DNA of 64,000 nt, taken from NCBI GenBank assembly GCA_947573445.1, contig CANPFR010000003.1, positions 62,001 to 126,000 of the forward strand. The letters run 5' to 3'. Positions within the stretch are counted from its first letter, which is position 1, and every line of letters starts with the position of its first letter. Origin of the DNA: an uncultured Clostridia bacterium (lineage in GTDB: Bacteria; Bacillota; Clostridia; TANB77; CAG-508). Below are positions 39,185-49,900 of the stretch, piece after piece. The position numbers and the translations under genes were made by a program. The notes below the pieces were generated by a model. The model was not told the DNA's origin, did no database searches, and saw only the letters and a program-made list of their open reading frames with translations.

Positions 39185-40150
39185 TTACAACAATCCATCT
39201 AATTGTCGTATCCTACTAGGGTTTCGTAGCTTTCTTAATGCTTTAGCTTCAATCTGCCTGATTCGCTCTCTGGTTACATGGAATTTGTTTCCAATTTCTT
39301 CTAATGTTTGTTCTCTTCCATCTTCCCAACCGAATCGTAATTTCAGAACTTGTTGTTCTCTCTCTGTTAAATCAGCTAAAACTTCTTCAATCTTTTGCCT
39401 TCGCAAAGATTGATTAATGACATCTTCTGGAGCAATAATGTTTTCATCCTCTATAAATTCTCCTAAACAATTATCTTTATGCTCACCAACTTGCATCTCA
39501 AGAGAAAGCGGAGTTTGAGCTAACTTTTTAAGTTCTCTTACCTCATCAACGCTAATTTTCATTTTCTTTGCAATTTCTTCTGATTCTGGAGCTCTCCCTA
39601 ATTCCTGTGCTAGCTGTGAACAAATTCTCATAAATTTCCTTATCTGTTCTACTTTATGCACTGGAATACGGATCGTCCTTCCTTGCTCCGCAATTGCTCT
39701 GGTTATCGCTTGTTTAATCCACCACACAGCATATGTGCTAAACTTATGCCCCTTTCTATACTCAAACCTTTCGACAGCTTTCATTAGGCCTAAGTTTCCT
39801 TCTTGAATCAAATCCAAAAAACTCATATCACTCCCCATATACCGTTTAGCAACACTCACAGGTAAGCGCAAATTGGATTCAATAAACTTTTTCTTGGCTT
39901 CTTCATCATTTTCCTCAATCCGTTTTGCTAACTCAATTTCCTGAGCTTTAGAAAGCAATGGAAATTTGCCAATTTCTACTAGATATTGCTTTACAATATC
40001 CACATATGGCATATTTCCTAGTATATCTTGCAATTCCTCTTGTATCGCCTCCATATCTTCTAATTCTTGGCTTTCTTCTTCCAATTCATTTAATTGCTCT
40101 TCTGTTGGTTCTAATAGCTCTTTATTCCGCTTATTTTCTAATTTTGCCAT
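39185..40150 (-). CDS. Second sigma-70 factor with an in-frame CGG near the start
   Basis: 321 residues of the RpoD/SigA type: region 1.2 [17 protein letters not shown], region 2 [20 protein letters not shown], region 3 and region 4 [10 protein letters not shown] with [14 protein letters not shown]. The conserved RFG here is written TTC GGT, with no shift. Start ATG 40150 has AGGAAGG upstream. Codon 8 is CGG in a charged, probably disordered leader and must be read as Arg to keep the frame; a +1 shift would hit TAG after four codons. The leader CGG could thus be a brake on synthesis. A start further in lacks a ribosome site. Confidence 0.9.
   Translation of the reverse strand: MAKLENKRNKELLEPTEEQLNELEEESQELEDMEAIQEELQDILGNMPYVDIVKQYLVEIGKFPLLSKAQEIELAKRIEENDEEAKKKFIESNLRLPVSVAKRYMGSDMSFLDLIQEGNLGLMKAVERFEYRKGHKFSTYAVWWIKQAITRAIAEQGRTIRIPVHKVEQIRKFMRICSQLAQELGRAPESEEIAKKMKISVDEVRELKKLAQTPLSLEMQVGEHKDNCLGEFIEDENIIAPEDVINQSLRRQKIEEVLADLTEREQQVLKLRFGWEDGREQTLEEIGNKFHVTRERIRQIEAKALRKLRNPSRIRQLDGLL
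40127..40129 (-). other. In-frame CGG that must be read without a shift
   Basis: Coding strand AAG CGG AAT, codon 8 of the second sigma factor. A +1 shift here would stop translation after four more codons. One of only two in-frame CGGs that do not mark a break. Confidence 0.8.
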
Positions 40151-40402
40151 TTTACCTTCCTTTCTGCTAAATTACTGAATATACAGTTTCTGATATATTT
40201 ATATCATATTTTACATAATTTGTCAACTATTCGTTCAGCTCCATTTTCGGCATTCTAGATATGTTTCTAATCATTTTCATAAAAATAGAGATAAATAACT
40301 AAAATTTCTATAAAATTGAAATAAAGTAACATTGTGTTCTTTTTAGATATATAAAAAGACATAGTATGATAAAAATTACATTTTTAAACCATTAATATAC
40401 TC

Positions 40403-40430
40403 AAAAAAGCTCGTTAAAACGAGCCTTTTT
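40403..40430 (-). terminator. Terminator of the dnaG-rpoD operon
   Basis: The stem GCTCGTT/AACGAGC with a 2-nt loop is flanked by A and T runs, six bases past the rpoD stop. The 280-nt space beyond it, before the second sigma gene, shows nothing else I can name. Confidence 0.85.
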
Positions 40431-40435
40431 GAATT

Positions 40436-41846
40436 TTAATTCATATAATCTTTCAATCGTTTACTTCTACTTGGATGTCGCAATTTTCGCAAAGCTTTTG
40501 CTTCAATTTGTCTAATTCTTTCACGAGTTACTTCAAATTGTCTTCCTACTTCCTCTAATGTCCTTGCTTTTCCATCTTCAAGTCCGAAATCTCAACTTTA
40601 GAACTTTGGCTTCTCTTGGTGTCAAAGTACTCATTACTTCCTCTAATTGCTCCTTCAATAAAGTATAGGCTGCAGCATCATGTGGAGCTGGAGAATCGTC
40701 ATCTTCAATAAAATCACCTAAATGACTATCATCTTCTTCACCAATTGGAGTTTCAAGAGACACTGGATCTTGTGCTATTTTTTGTATTTCCATTACTTTT
40801 TCAACAGAAATATCCATTTCTTTTGCAATTTCTTCTGGCGTTGGTTCTCTTCCTAACAATTGAAGCAAATGCCTTGAAGTCCTGATTAATTTATTAATTG
40901 TTTCAACCATATGCACGGGAATTCGAATGGTTCTTGCTTGATCTGCAATCGCTCTTGTAATGGCTTGTCTAATCCACCAGGTAGCATATGTGCTAAATTT
41001 GTATCCTTTTGTATAATCAAACTTTTCAACTGCCTTAATCAGCCCCATATTTCCTTCCTGGATTAAATCCAAAAATAACATGCCTCTTCCCACATATTTT
41101 TTCGCAATACTAACCACAAGTCTCAAATTAGATTCTGCAAGCTTTTGTCTAGCTACTTCATCATCATCTAGCACTTTTTTGGCAACTTCAAGTTCTTCTT
41201 CAAAAGACAATAAGTGAATTTTTCCAATTTCTCTTAAATACATCCTAACTGGATCATCAACATTAACACCTTCAATATTATTAAAATCAACTTCTTCTAA
41301 TTTGACTTCTTCTACATCTTTTAAGTCCTCTTCATCAGGTTCTAATAAATCGTCATCTTTGGAGATATTAACACCAAGTTCCTCAAAAGCATCAAATACT
41401 TTATCAAGCTCTTCTGGATTAACTTCACCAAGTTGGGTAGCAAGTTCACCATAAGTTATGTTTCCTTTTTCCTTTGCTTTGTTTACAATGTTTAATATCT
41501 TTTCTTTATCTTTACCACTTATTTCTTCTTTTGTTTTTGGATTTTCTGGTCCCTCTTTTAAGTCTGAATTCTGAGTATTTTCTGGTTCTTTTGGGGTGTT
41601 TTCTGATTTTGGTAATCCTTCTATTTTTGACTCTTTTTTATTTTGTTTTTTTTCTTTCTTAGTTATTTCGTTTACTGTTTTAGTATCTTTTTTCTTTTCT
41701 GTTACTTTCTTAGTTTCCACTTCTTTTTTCTTAGTATCTTTCTTCTTTGGAGTTTTTTCTTTTTTATCTGCTTTAGATGTTTCTTTTTGGTTCGTACTTT
41801 TCTTTTTTTCTTCTTTTTTTATCTCATCTTTGTCAGATTTTTTCAT
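40436..41846 (-). CDS. rpoD: Primary sigma factor RpoD/SigA, read with a +1 shift at CGG
   Basis: The housekeeping sigma factor. A Lys/Glu-rich N-terminal leader of about 110 residues is longer than usual. Regions 1.2 ([18 protein letters not shown]), 2 ([20 protein letters not shown]) and 3 follow. Frame 0 ends KVLKLRF-RT. Reading CGGA at 40584 as Gly gives [12 protein letters not shown], then the region 4.2 helix-turn-helix ([20 protein letters not shown]), ending at 40436 with 469 residues. Without the shift the sigma factor lacks the -35-binding domain. Since no cell survives without RpoD, the break must be decoded in vivo or be a data error. Confidence 0.95.
40584..40586 (-). other. CGG +1 frameshift site in rpoD
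   Basis: Coding strand TTT CGGA CTT; skipping one base gives Phe-Gly-Leu of the invariant LRFGLxDG motif. Frame 0 stops two codons after CGG. Confidence 0.93.
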
Positions 41847-41858
41847 TATTCTCCCCCT

Positions 41859-43644
41859 TTATTTTATTTTAGCCATTTTTACTATAATGTCATTTAATTC
41901 CATTTCCAACTCTGTTATTTGCCCCTCTGTTAGATTCGGATCTTCTAATTCTTTTACAATTTGCAATTTTCTACTTTGCAACCTTTCTTTATTATAAATT
42001 AAAACTACATCCTCTATACACTTTTGGACAGATGTTATTTCATAATCTGTTACCATAATTTCGCTAATATGTTCTTGAATTTGCTCATCTTCCATATTGG
42101 CAATTAATTGTGTTATTTTTTCACTATCCATTTCATCTAATGACATTATTTTTTCAAATATAATTCGATTCTGCTCAATTTTTAAATCTGTTATATCAAT
42201 ATTAGCTTTTATGCTTTCCTTTGTTTCTTGTGGATGATTAATGAGCAAATAAAGTACCATATTTTCCCTTTTTTTGACAATATCATCAATTTCAAGTGAC
42301 TCTTGATTTTCCATTTTTGTCATAGGACGTACTAATATTTTTTCTGGCTTTTCCTTATATAAAGCTTTGTTCACTTCCGCATAAATTGCTTGTTTTGATA
42401 TGTCATATTGTTCTGCTATTTTATCAATGTAAATTTCTCTTTCAATTTTATTATCTACACTTGACAACACATCTGTTATTTTTTTCAAAAAAGCAATTTT
42501 GTCTTTTGCATTTTCTAAATTATATCCTTCTTTTAGTACCTTAATTTTGAATTCTACAAGAGATATTGCATTATCTACTAATAATTTAAATCTTCCACTT
42601 CCATATTTGATGATATATTCATCTGGATCTTTGGCGCCTTCCATTTGCAATACTCTAGCATCGCAATTCTGTTTCTCTAATACTTCAATTCCTCTTTTGA
42701 TCGCATTTTGCCCTGCCCCGTCTGAATCATAAGAAAAAATAACTTGTTCACTATATTTTCTAAGCAATCTCCCTTGTTCTTCTGTTAGTGCTGTACCGGA
42801 GGGAAGCAACAACGTTGTCAATTCCTCTTTGATAAAGAGAAACCGCATCCATATAGCCTTCTACTAAAATAATTTTCTTTTCTTCAGACTGTTTAGCGAG
42901 ATTCAAAGCAAATAAATGCTTTTTTTTGGAATAGACTAAATTCTCATTCGAATTTATGTACTTTGCTGTTTTGTCATTATCATCTAATCTTCTACCACCA
43001 AAAGCTACTGGCCTTCCTGTAACAGAAATGATAGGAAACATAAGCCTTTTTCTAAATCTATCTATAAATTCGCCTCTATCATTCTTATTTACCAATCCTG
43101 TTGCTAAAATTTCATGTTCTTGAAATCCTTTCTCTTTTAAAAACGCATATAATTCATTATATTCCCCAGAATATCCAATTTTAAACGCTTTTAAGGTATG
43201 ATTATCCAATTTTCTTAATTTTACGTAATCCTGTGCAATTTTTGCCACTGGTGTATATAGCCTTTCGTGATAAAACATTGCTGTTTCAAGGTTTATTTTG
43301 TTCATTCTATCAATTATATATTGCCTTTTATTGAATTCTTCGTCATTCACTTCTGGTAACTTGACATGTCCTCTTTCTGCTAGAAATTCTAGTGCTTCAC
43401 GAAAAGACAAACGTTCCATTTCCATAACAAAATTATAGACATCTCCACCTTTTCCGCATCCAAAACAATGATAATATTGCCTGTCAGGCGAAACAGAAAA
43501 AGAAGGAGATTTTTCTTTATGAAATGGGCATAATCCCATAAAATTTTTTCCACTTCTTTTCAATATAACATATTGTGATATAACATCTACTATATCATTT
43601 GCGTTTCTTATCTCCTGTTTTAAATCATCATTATATTGTATCAT
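41859..43644 (-). CDS. dnaG: DNA primase DnaG, read with a +1 shift at CGG
   Basis: Synthesises RNA primers at the replication fork. The N-terminal zinc finger (CPFHKEKSPSFSVSPD, HCFGCGKGGD) and the primase core with EGYMDAVSLYQRG are in the first frame, which ends ASLRYSTNRR. Reading CGGT at 42796 as Gly gives VASLGTALTEEQGRLLRKYS, a conserved TOPRIM stretch. It continues with YDSDGAGQNA and the C-terminal DnaB-interacting domain to 594 residues. The TOPRIM metal site is split by the break, so each half alone is useless. It lies 12 nt upstream of rpoD, the classical operon. Confidence 0.95.
42796..42798 (-). other. CGG +1 frameshift site in dnaG
   Basis: Coding strand CTC CGGT ACA; skipping one base gives Leu-Gly-Thr of the conserved SLGTALT motif. 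Confidence 0.93.
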
Positions 43645-43786
43645 GCTAAAAAAACCTTTCTTTAATATTATTCGACGAATATGTCCTAAATCCTTCTTAA
43701 TTTGTCAAAAAGTATACATAATTTTAAAAAAATGTTGAAAAATGCAGTATTTTCATCAATCATTTTCACAATGCCTATTTTTTTCC

Positions 43787-43814
43787 AAAAAAAATACCCT
43801 AGATTCCTCTAGGG
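43787..43814 (-). terminator. Terminator after the CarD-type gene
   Basis: The stem CCCTAG/CTAGGG with a 6-nt loop is followed by T runs on the minus strand, 11 nt past the stop. Confidence 0.8.
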
Positions 43815-43824
43815 CAAACTTCAT

Positions 43825-44391
43825 CTATGTCTGAATAAAAGTTTTTACGATTCCATCTGTTTCATCGTTATTACTTCCATTGCTATCTTCTCCACTATTG
43901 TTATGCATTTGATATGAAATGTTAATTTTGTCTTCAATTAATGATTCAATTTCATCTTTTTGTTTACTTTCCGCTAACATCAATTCACTAACTAATATTT
44001 GTCTTGCATTTAGTAACATTTTCTTTTCAGTTGTTGATAGTCCTTTATCTTTTTGTTTGAAACTTAAGTTTCTAACAATATCCGCTACTTCAAATACATT
44101 ACCTGATTTCATTTTTTCAACATTATCTCTATATCTTTTGTTCCACTTCATTGACATTTCTGTGCAATCCTGTTCTAGAACATGAATTACTTTTCCAGCT
44201 GTCTCTTTATCTATAATGTTTCTTACACCGATTTCTTCCGCTTTTGCAGTAGGCACCATTACTTTCACTTCGCCTGGCATTTTGATGATGTAATAAGCCT
44301 GTTTTTCATCTAACACAGCTCTTTCCTCTATTGTTTCAATAATTCCAGCACCATGCATTGGATATACAATTTTGTCCCCTACTTTAAACAT
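43825..44391 (-). CDS. CarD-family transcription regulator
   Basis: 188 residues. The N-terminal RNA-polymerase-interaction domain (KVGDKIVYPMHGAGIIETI) matches CarD/CdnL/TRCF. The helical C-terminal domain (RDNVEKMKSGNVFEVADIVR, SLSFKQKDKGLSTTEKKML) binds DNA at the upstream edge of the open complex. It stabilises open complexes at rRNA promoters in relatives. Single-gene unit upstream of rpoD-dnaG, apparently cofunctional. Confidence 0.9.
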   Translation of the reverse strand: MFKVGDKIVYPMHGAGIIETIEERAVLDEKQAYYIIKMPGEVKVMVPTAKAEEIGVRNIIDKETAGKVIHVLEQDCTEMSMKWNKRYRDNVEKMKSGNVFEVADIVRNLSFKQKDKGLSTTEKKMLLNARQILVSELMLAESKQKDEIESLIEDKINISYQMHNNSGEDSNGSNNDETDGIVKTFIQT

Positions 44392-44494
44392 TTTCCCTCG
44401 TCACTCCTTTCAAGTAATGTAAAATTACTACATATCTATTATAACACAATTTCTATCAAAAGTCAAAACTTTTTTCCTAAATTATCCAATTTTT

Positions 44495-44953
44495 TTATCG
44501 ATTGGTTGAACCAAACCCTCCAACTCGTTCTCCTTCTGCTGAATCATCATCTGTTATAAAATATTTTTGGAAAATTCCTTGCCCAATAATATCACCTTTT
44601 TTGATTTCTACTGGCTCTGATTTTATATTGTAAAAAGCAAACATAACATGTCCATCATTATCTGCATTTCCATAATAATCCTTGTCAATTACCCCTACAC
44701 TATTGGCTAAAATTAATCCTTTTTTGCCTGGATTAGAACTTCTGTTATACAACATAAAAACCTCATCATCTGCCATATAAACTTTTAAACCTGTTTTTAC
44801 TAAAGCAGGCTTTTGACCTGGTTCAAATACTGGAATTATGCAGTCTTCTGCTGCTTCGATATCATACCCTGCTGAGAATTTTGTTTTTCTTATTGGCATG
44901 TTGATTCCTTGATTTTCAAATCCTTTTGCTACTTCAAATCCTCTATTTTTCAT
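44495..44953 (-). CDS. dut: Deoxyuridine triphosphatase
   Basis: 152 residues with the trimeric dUTPase motifs: SAGYDIEAAED (motif 1), RSSNPGKKGLILANSVGVID (motifs 2 and 3) and the C-terminal GGFGSTNR (motif 5). Removes dUTP and supplies dUMP. Canonical length. Confidence 0.93.
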   Translation of the reverse strand: MKNRGFEVAKGFENQGINMPIRKTKFSAGYDIEAAEDCIIPVFEPGQKPALVKTGLKVYMADDEVFMLYNRSSNPGKKGLILANSVGVIDKDYYGNADNDGHVMFAFYNIKSEPVEIKKGDIIGQGIFQKYFITDDDSAEGERVGGFGSTNR

Positions 44954-45095
44954 TTTTCATTTCCTCATTTCTTGTTAATTTGTTTTGATTATATCACTAA
45001 AAATATCTTTTGGCAAGAAAAAACAAAGAGCAATTTTTATTTTTTATTTTACAATCGTAATCTATAGAAACCATATTTTTCTTTTCGACTTTTTT

Positions 45096-46007
45096 CTACA
45101 ATTTTCTTAATTTTGCGACAAAAAATCCTTCAAAATACTCATTTGGACAGATTCCCAAAGTGCCTGGGATTTTAACTGGTAACAGAGGCAAATTCTCCAT
45201 TCCAGGAAACACAATTGGAACTATTTGCACTTTCCCTTCTTTTAAAACGCTGTTAACCACCTCCTCATTCTCACAAGCAAGGATCGAACAAGTAGAATAC
45301 ACCATTTCCTGGCCAGATTTCAAAATAGTAACCGCTTTTTTTAATAAAGCTAATTGAGATTTTATACACTTCTCAAGCAATTTGGTTGTAAATTTTTTTG
45401 AAAGACTATCATCATTAGCTTGCAATGTACCACTTCCACTACAAGGACTATCTAACAAAATGGCATCAAATGCAAAAAAATCATCCATTTGTCGGCTATC
45501 TGTAACCATTACATAAACACTACTGGCACCCTGTTTTTCTACATTATATTTCAAACGCTTAGCACGAACAGCACTCCTTTCACAAGCAGTGATATTAGCT
45601 TTATTTTGAGTTAGAGCAGCCATTTGTGTTGTTTTTCCACCTGGTGCTGCAGCCATATCTAAAATGTCAGTATGGGGTTTTGGATTTAAAACAATGGGCG
45701 GTAACATAGATGACAAACTTTGTAAATAAATCTCACCATTTTCATATAATGCTAATTCCTGGATTTCCTTTTCTTGTACTCTTTTCAAAATTAACGCTTC
45801 TTTACTCCAAGGCACTCTTTCATAAGCAATTTGCTTTTGTTCAAATTCCGCCAGTACCGCATCAATACTTTTTTTAATTGTATTAACACGAAGTGTCGTT
45901 TTTCTCGTTTGCGAATATCCTTTTATGATATTTTGCATCATTTCTTCCCCATATTGCCTATTTAATTGATTCACCAAAAAAGTTGGTAATTTTTCACCAT
46001 TTTGCAT
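45096..46007 (-). CDS. RsmB/NOL1/NOP2-type RNA m5C methyltransferase
   Basis: 303 residues with SAM motif DMAAAPGGKTTQ, the Cys pair DSPCSGSGTL (motif IV) and YSTCSI (motif VI), and the N-terminal helical part KTTLRVNTIKKS. It is shorter than RsmB because the N-terminal NusB-like domain and the C-terminal PUA-like part are absent. Methylates C5 of a cytosine in rRNA or tRNA. Its neighbours suggest no specific target. Confidence 0.87.
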   Translation of the reverse strand: MQNGEKLPTFLVNQLNRQYGEEMMQNIIKGYSQTRKTTLRVNTIKKSIDAVLAEFEQKQIAYERVPWSKEALILKRVQEKEIQELALYENGEIYLQSLSSMLPPIVLNPKPHTDILDMAAAPGGKTTQMAALTQNKANITACERSAVRAKRLKYNVEKQGASSVYVMVTDSRQMDDFFAFDAILLDSPCSGSGTLQANDDSLSKKFTTKLLEKCIKSQLALLKKAVTILKSGQEMVYSTCSILACENEEVVNSVLKEGKVQIVPIVFPGMENLPLLPVKIPGTLGICPNEYFEGFFVAKLRKL

Positions 46008-46040
46008 CGCATCCTCCCAAATGATTGTATGATTTTACGA

Positions 46041-46406
46041 TCACTTTTCTATTTTTTCTTGACTTAACATTTTTATTGCTTCCTCTTCATTTTTGATAAA
46101 AAATATATCTTTTCCCTGATTGCTTTCATATATAAAATCCTTTAACGGCTTACTCGTATATTTTGAAAAATCACCATAAATAGCAAACTTTATTTGATAA
46201 GTTGCAAATTTTTGCAAAATTTCTCCTGCCAATCCTTTGCTTAGCAAAAAGAAGTCATCCACTATTGCTTCCTTATTCAAGGCTATTTTATGACAGTTTG
46301 TTTCATATTTTATAGTCATCATAAAATCGATTGCTGACTGTACATCTTTTATTACCATCTCCTCATTTTTTATGAGTGCTATATCCTTTATTATTCTTAT
46401 TTCCAT
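46041..46406 (-). CDS. DUF4180 protein
   Basis: 121 residues resembling DUF4180 (RIIKDIALIKNEEMVIKDVQ, IALNKEAIVDDFFLLSKGLA, IKFAIYGDFSKYTSK). The STAS/OsmC-like small fold has no known activity. Single gene. Confidence 0.75.
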   Translation of the reverse strand: MEIRIIKDIALIKNEEMVIKDVQSAIDFMMTIKYETNCHKIALNKEAIVDDFFLLSKGLAGEILQKFATYQIKFAIYGDFSKYTSKPLKDFIYESNQGKDIFFIKNEEEAIKMLSQEKIEK

Positions 46407-46521
46407 TTTTATCCCCCTAAAAATAATTCTATTTTACTTTATCATTTTCCCTTATTTTTCTTAAATTCACAAACACATTCTTCCTATTTTTTTCATAGTA
46501 TATACTATAAAGGAGGGAAAT

Positions 46522-46938
46522 ATGATGTGTATGAATAAAGGAAACAATCATTTCTGTTGTTGCATTTTTAATATTATCGCCAGTTTAATTGCAGCTGTTG
46601 GAATTGCTGGTGTTTTTTATACTGGATTAATAACATCTGTAACAACTTTAATATATTTTAGTTTAGTTCTTGGTATTTTAGGATTAATCTATATCCTATT
46701 TACCGCATTTTGTGGTGGCAGACATCAATGTAATAACCTCAAAGATTCTTGCTTAACAGCAGGTATTGTTGGTTCTATTGTTACTAGTATTTTTGCTTTA
46801 ACCATTACTGCTTTAACAGTTGGTTCATTAACAGTAGGTATTTTAATTGGTGCTGTTGCATTTTTCCTAGTTACAAATTTAATCAACTTTATCAATTTAA
46901 TCATTAGCAAATTATGCGGTAATTGTTGTGAAGAGTAA
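46522..46938 (+). CDS. Small four-helix membrane protein with Cys-rich ends
   Basis: 138 residues with four membrane segments. The N-terminal cytoplasmic end is Cys-rich (NHFCCCIF) and the C-terminal end has CGNCCEE, a pattern of small clostridial membrane proteins of unknown role. Start ATG follows AAAGGAGGG, and a strong terminator follows the stop. Confidence 0.7.
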   Translation: MMCMNKGNNHFCCCIFNIIASLIAAVGIAGVFYTGLITSVTTLIYFSLVLGILGLIYILFTAFCGGRHQCNNLKDSCLTAGIVGSIVTSIFALTITALTVGSLTVGILIGAVAFFLVTNLINFINLIISKLCGNCCEE

Positions 46939-46945
46939 ATTGTTT

Positions 46946-46985
46946 GTGTATTATTCCGAAAACGGAATAATACACTTATTTTTTA
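46946..46985 (+). terminator. Terminator after the small membrane protein gene
   Basis: A perfect 13-bp stem (GTGTATTATTCCG and its complement) with AAAA loop is followed by a T-rich tract, eight bases past the stop. Confidence 0.88.
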
Positions 46986-46994
46986 TGTATTGTT

Positions 46995-49900
46995 CTATTT
47001 TAGGACTGTTTCATTTTCGTGTTTTTGAGGAACTTTTGTTAAATGAGAATCAGTTTCTACTTCAGAATTATACCCTGATGCATCATTCTCATCTTTTGCA
47101 ATTCCCAACCCAAAATACTTTTCGAAAAATTTTTTCAACTTTTCTATGATTGTTTTTTTCTTCTCACTTCTGTTACTACCAAATCGTCTCATTGGAGGCA
47201 ATATTTTTTCAATATCTGTTCCTACCACTTTAACTTGTCCATCTCGAAAGGAATTGTGTAAAAATTTTCTGGTTTCATTTTCATTCAAATTTTCTTGGGA
47301 AATGATATTTTTCAAATCAATTTCTTTTTGCTCTTTTACAAACTTTTCCCAATCATCATACACATTTTCATGAACATTCATTTTGAAAATAAAATTATCA
47401 ATTAGTTCTTTTTTAGAACGAAGTGCCAAACTTGACTTAACTGCTTTATCTATTGAACCTAATATTTCTTTATCAGAGCAATTAGATTCATGATACTTAG
47501 CAACCAACATTAAAATATAATCAATATTTACCTCTACTTGTTTAACAAGCTCCATTTCAAATACAATATCATCTTTAATGCTTTCTGTTTCTTTGTCCAC
47601 TTTAAGAATTTTAAATTCTTCATATAAATCATTGTAAGTTCCAATATAGTCTTGTAAATCTCTTGGAGAAAGAATTTCATTACCTTGAAATTGATCAAAG
47701 GAAGATAAAATATTGGTTAATCGCAAAATATTTCCGACCAAAAGAATAAAATCTTTCTTTGCTTGCTCACTTATAATAGGTTCTCCCAAAGGATATTTTT
47801 GTAATAAGGTTGCAATTCTTTCTTCATAGCCAATTTGCTTTCTTCCATTTTCATCTTCATAACCATAATAATAATTTTCATAAGATTTTAATAATACAAT
47901 TCCTGTGGCATTTTTATCACCAAATAGAGCAATTGCATCATTGGTGGCTTTTTGTAAATCTCTAAAACATACAATGTTTCCATATGTCTTAACCGAATTC
48001 AAAATACGATTTGTTCTTGAATAACTTTGTATTAATCCATGTTGTTTCAAATTCTTGTCAACCCATAAAGTATTCAATGTTGTCGCATCAAATCCAGTTA
48101 AAAACATATTGACTACAATCACTAAATCAATTTCTCGGTGCTTTACTTTATCTGACAAATCTTTGTAATAATCTTGAAAACCATTTCCCTCTGATGAAAA
48201 ATTTGTCTTAAATGTTTGATTATATTCTTGAATTACAAAATCCAAAAACTCTCTTGAACTTGAATCTAATAAATCTGTTTCAAATCCTTCATCGTCTAGC
48301 ATTCCATCTGGATTTTCCTCTTCATTTGCAGAGAAAGAATAAATTGTTGCAATCGTTAAATCTTTGTGCTTTTCTTCCAATTGTTTCTTAAATTCCAAAT
48401 AATATTTTTTAGCCATCGAAATAGAACTAACCGCAAACATAGAATTAAAGCCATTTATTCTTTGTCCTTTTAATTTATAAAAGGAATTTCTTTTGGTTTT
48501 TTGATCAAAATGTTCTATGATATAAGAAACAACTTTGCTTACCCTTTCTTGAGAAACTAATGCTTCTTCTGTATTGATGGATTGAACTTCTTTATCTTTC
48601 ACCCCTTCTTTGGCTTTTATAGTATTAACATAATCAATTCTAAATGGCAATACATTGCCATCATTAATCGCATCCACAATTGTATAAGTATGTAATTTTT
48701 CTCCAAATATTTGCTCTGTTGTACAAAAATTAGAACTTGTTTTTCCTCTTGCATTCTTAGCAAATATCGGTGTTCCTGTAAAACCAAATAAATGATAATT
48801 TTTGAAATTGTTCACAATTAATCTATGCATTTCACCAAATTGAGAACGATGACATTCATCAAATATCAAAACAAGATGTTTTTGATAAATAGGATGATGT
48901 TTATTTCGCTTGACAAACTCACTTAATTTTTGAATTGTTGTTACAATTATTTTCGATGTTGTATCCTCCAATTGCTTTTGAAGAACCTTTGTACTTCTAT
49001 TTCCATTTGCTGCCCCTTTTTGAAATCGATCGTATTCTTTTATGGTTTGATAATCCAAGTCCTTTCGATCAACAATAAATAGTACTTTATCAATACATTC
49101 CAAACCACTTGCAAGCTGTGCTGTTTTAAAAGAAGTCAGTGTTTTACCAGAACCTGTTGTATGCCAAATATAACCACCTGCTTCTGGTTTACCCATCATT
49201 TTATAATTAGTAGATACTTCAATTCGATTTAAAATTCTTTCTGTTGCAACAATTTGATATGGCCTCATCACAAGCAATAAATCCTCTGATGTAAATACAC
49301 AATATTTGGTCAATATATTTAAAATTGTATGTTTAGCAAAAAATGTTCTGGTAAAATCCACCAAATCAGTTATGACTTTATTATTACTATCTGCCCAAAA
49401 TGAAGTAAACTCAAAACTATTGCTTGTTTTTTTGCTTTTACTTTTCTTGGTACTTTGCTCACGAATATGACTTTCTCTTGTGGTATTAGAATAATATTTG
49501 GTATTTGTACCATTGGAAATAACAAATATTTGAACATATTCATAAAGTCCACTTCCTGCCCAAAAACTATCTTTTTGATAACGATTGATTTGATGAAATG
49601 CCTCTTTGAGTAGAACGCCTCTTCTTTTTAACTCAATATGTACTAAAGGCAATCCATTAACTAATATACTGACATCATAGCGATTGGTGTAATTTCCATT
49701 TTTTTCAGTATATTGGTTAATTACTTGAAGTCCATTATTGTGAATGCATTTTTTATCTATTAATGTGATGTTTTTGGACGTTCCATCGTCTTTTTTTAAC
49801 ACTTGGATATAATCTTCTTGAATTTTTCTAGTTTTTTCAACAATTCCATCGTTTTGATTTGCAATACAATGATGAAAAAATCGTTCCCATTCCGTATCAG

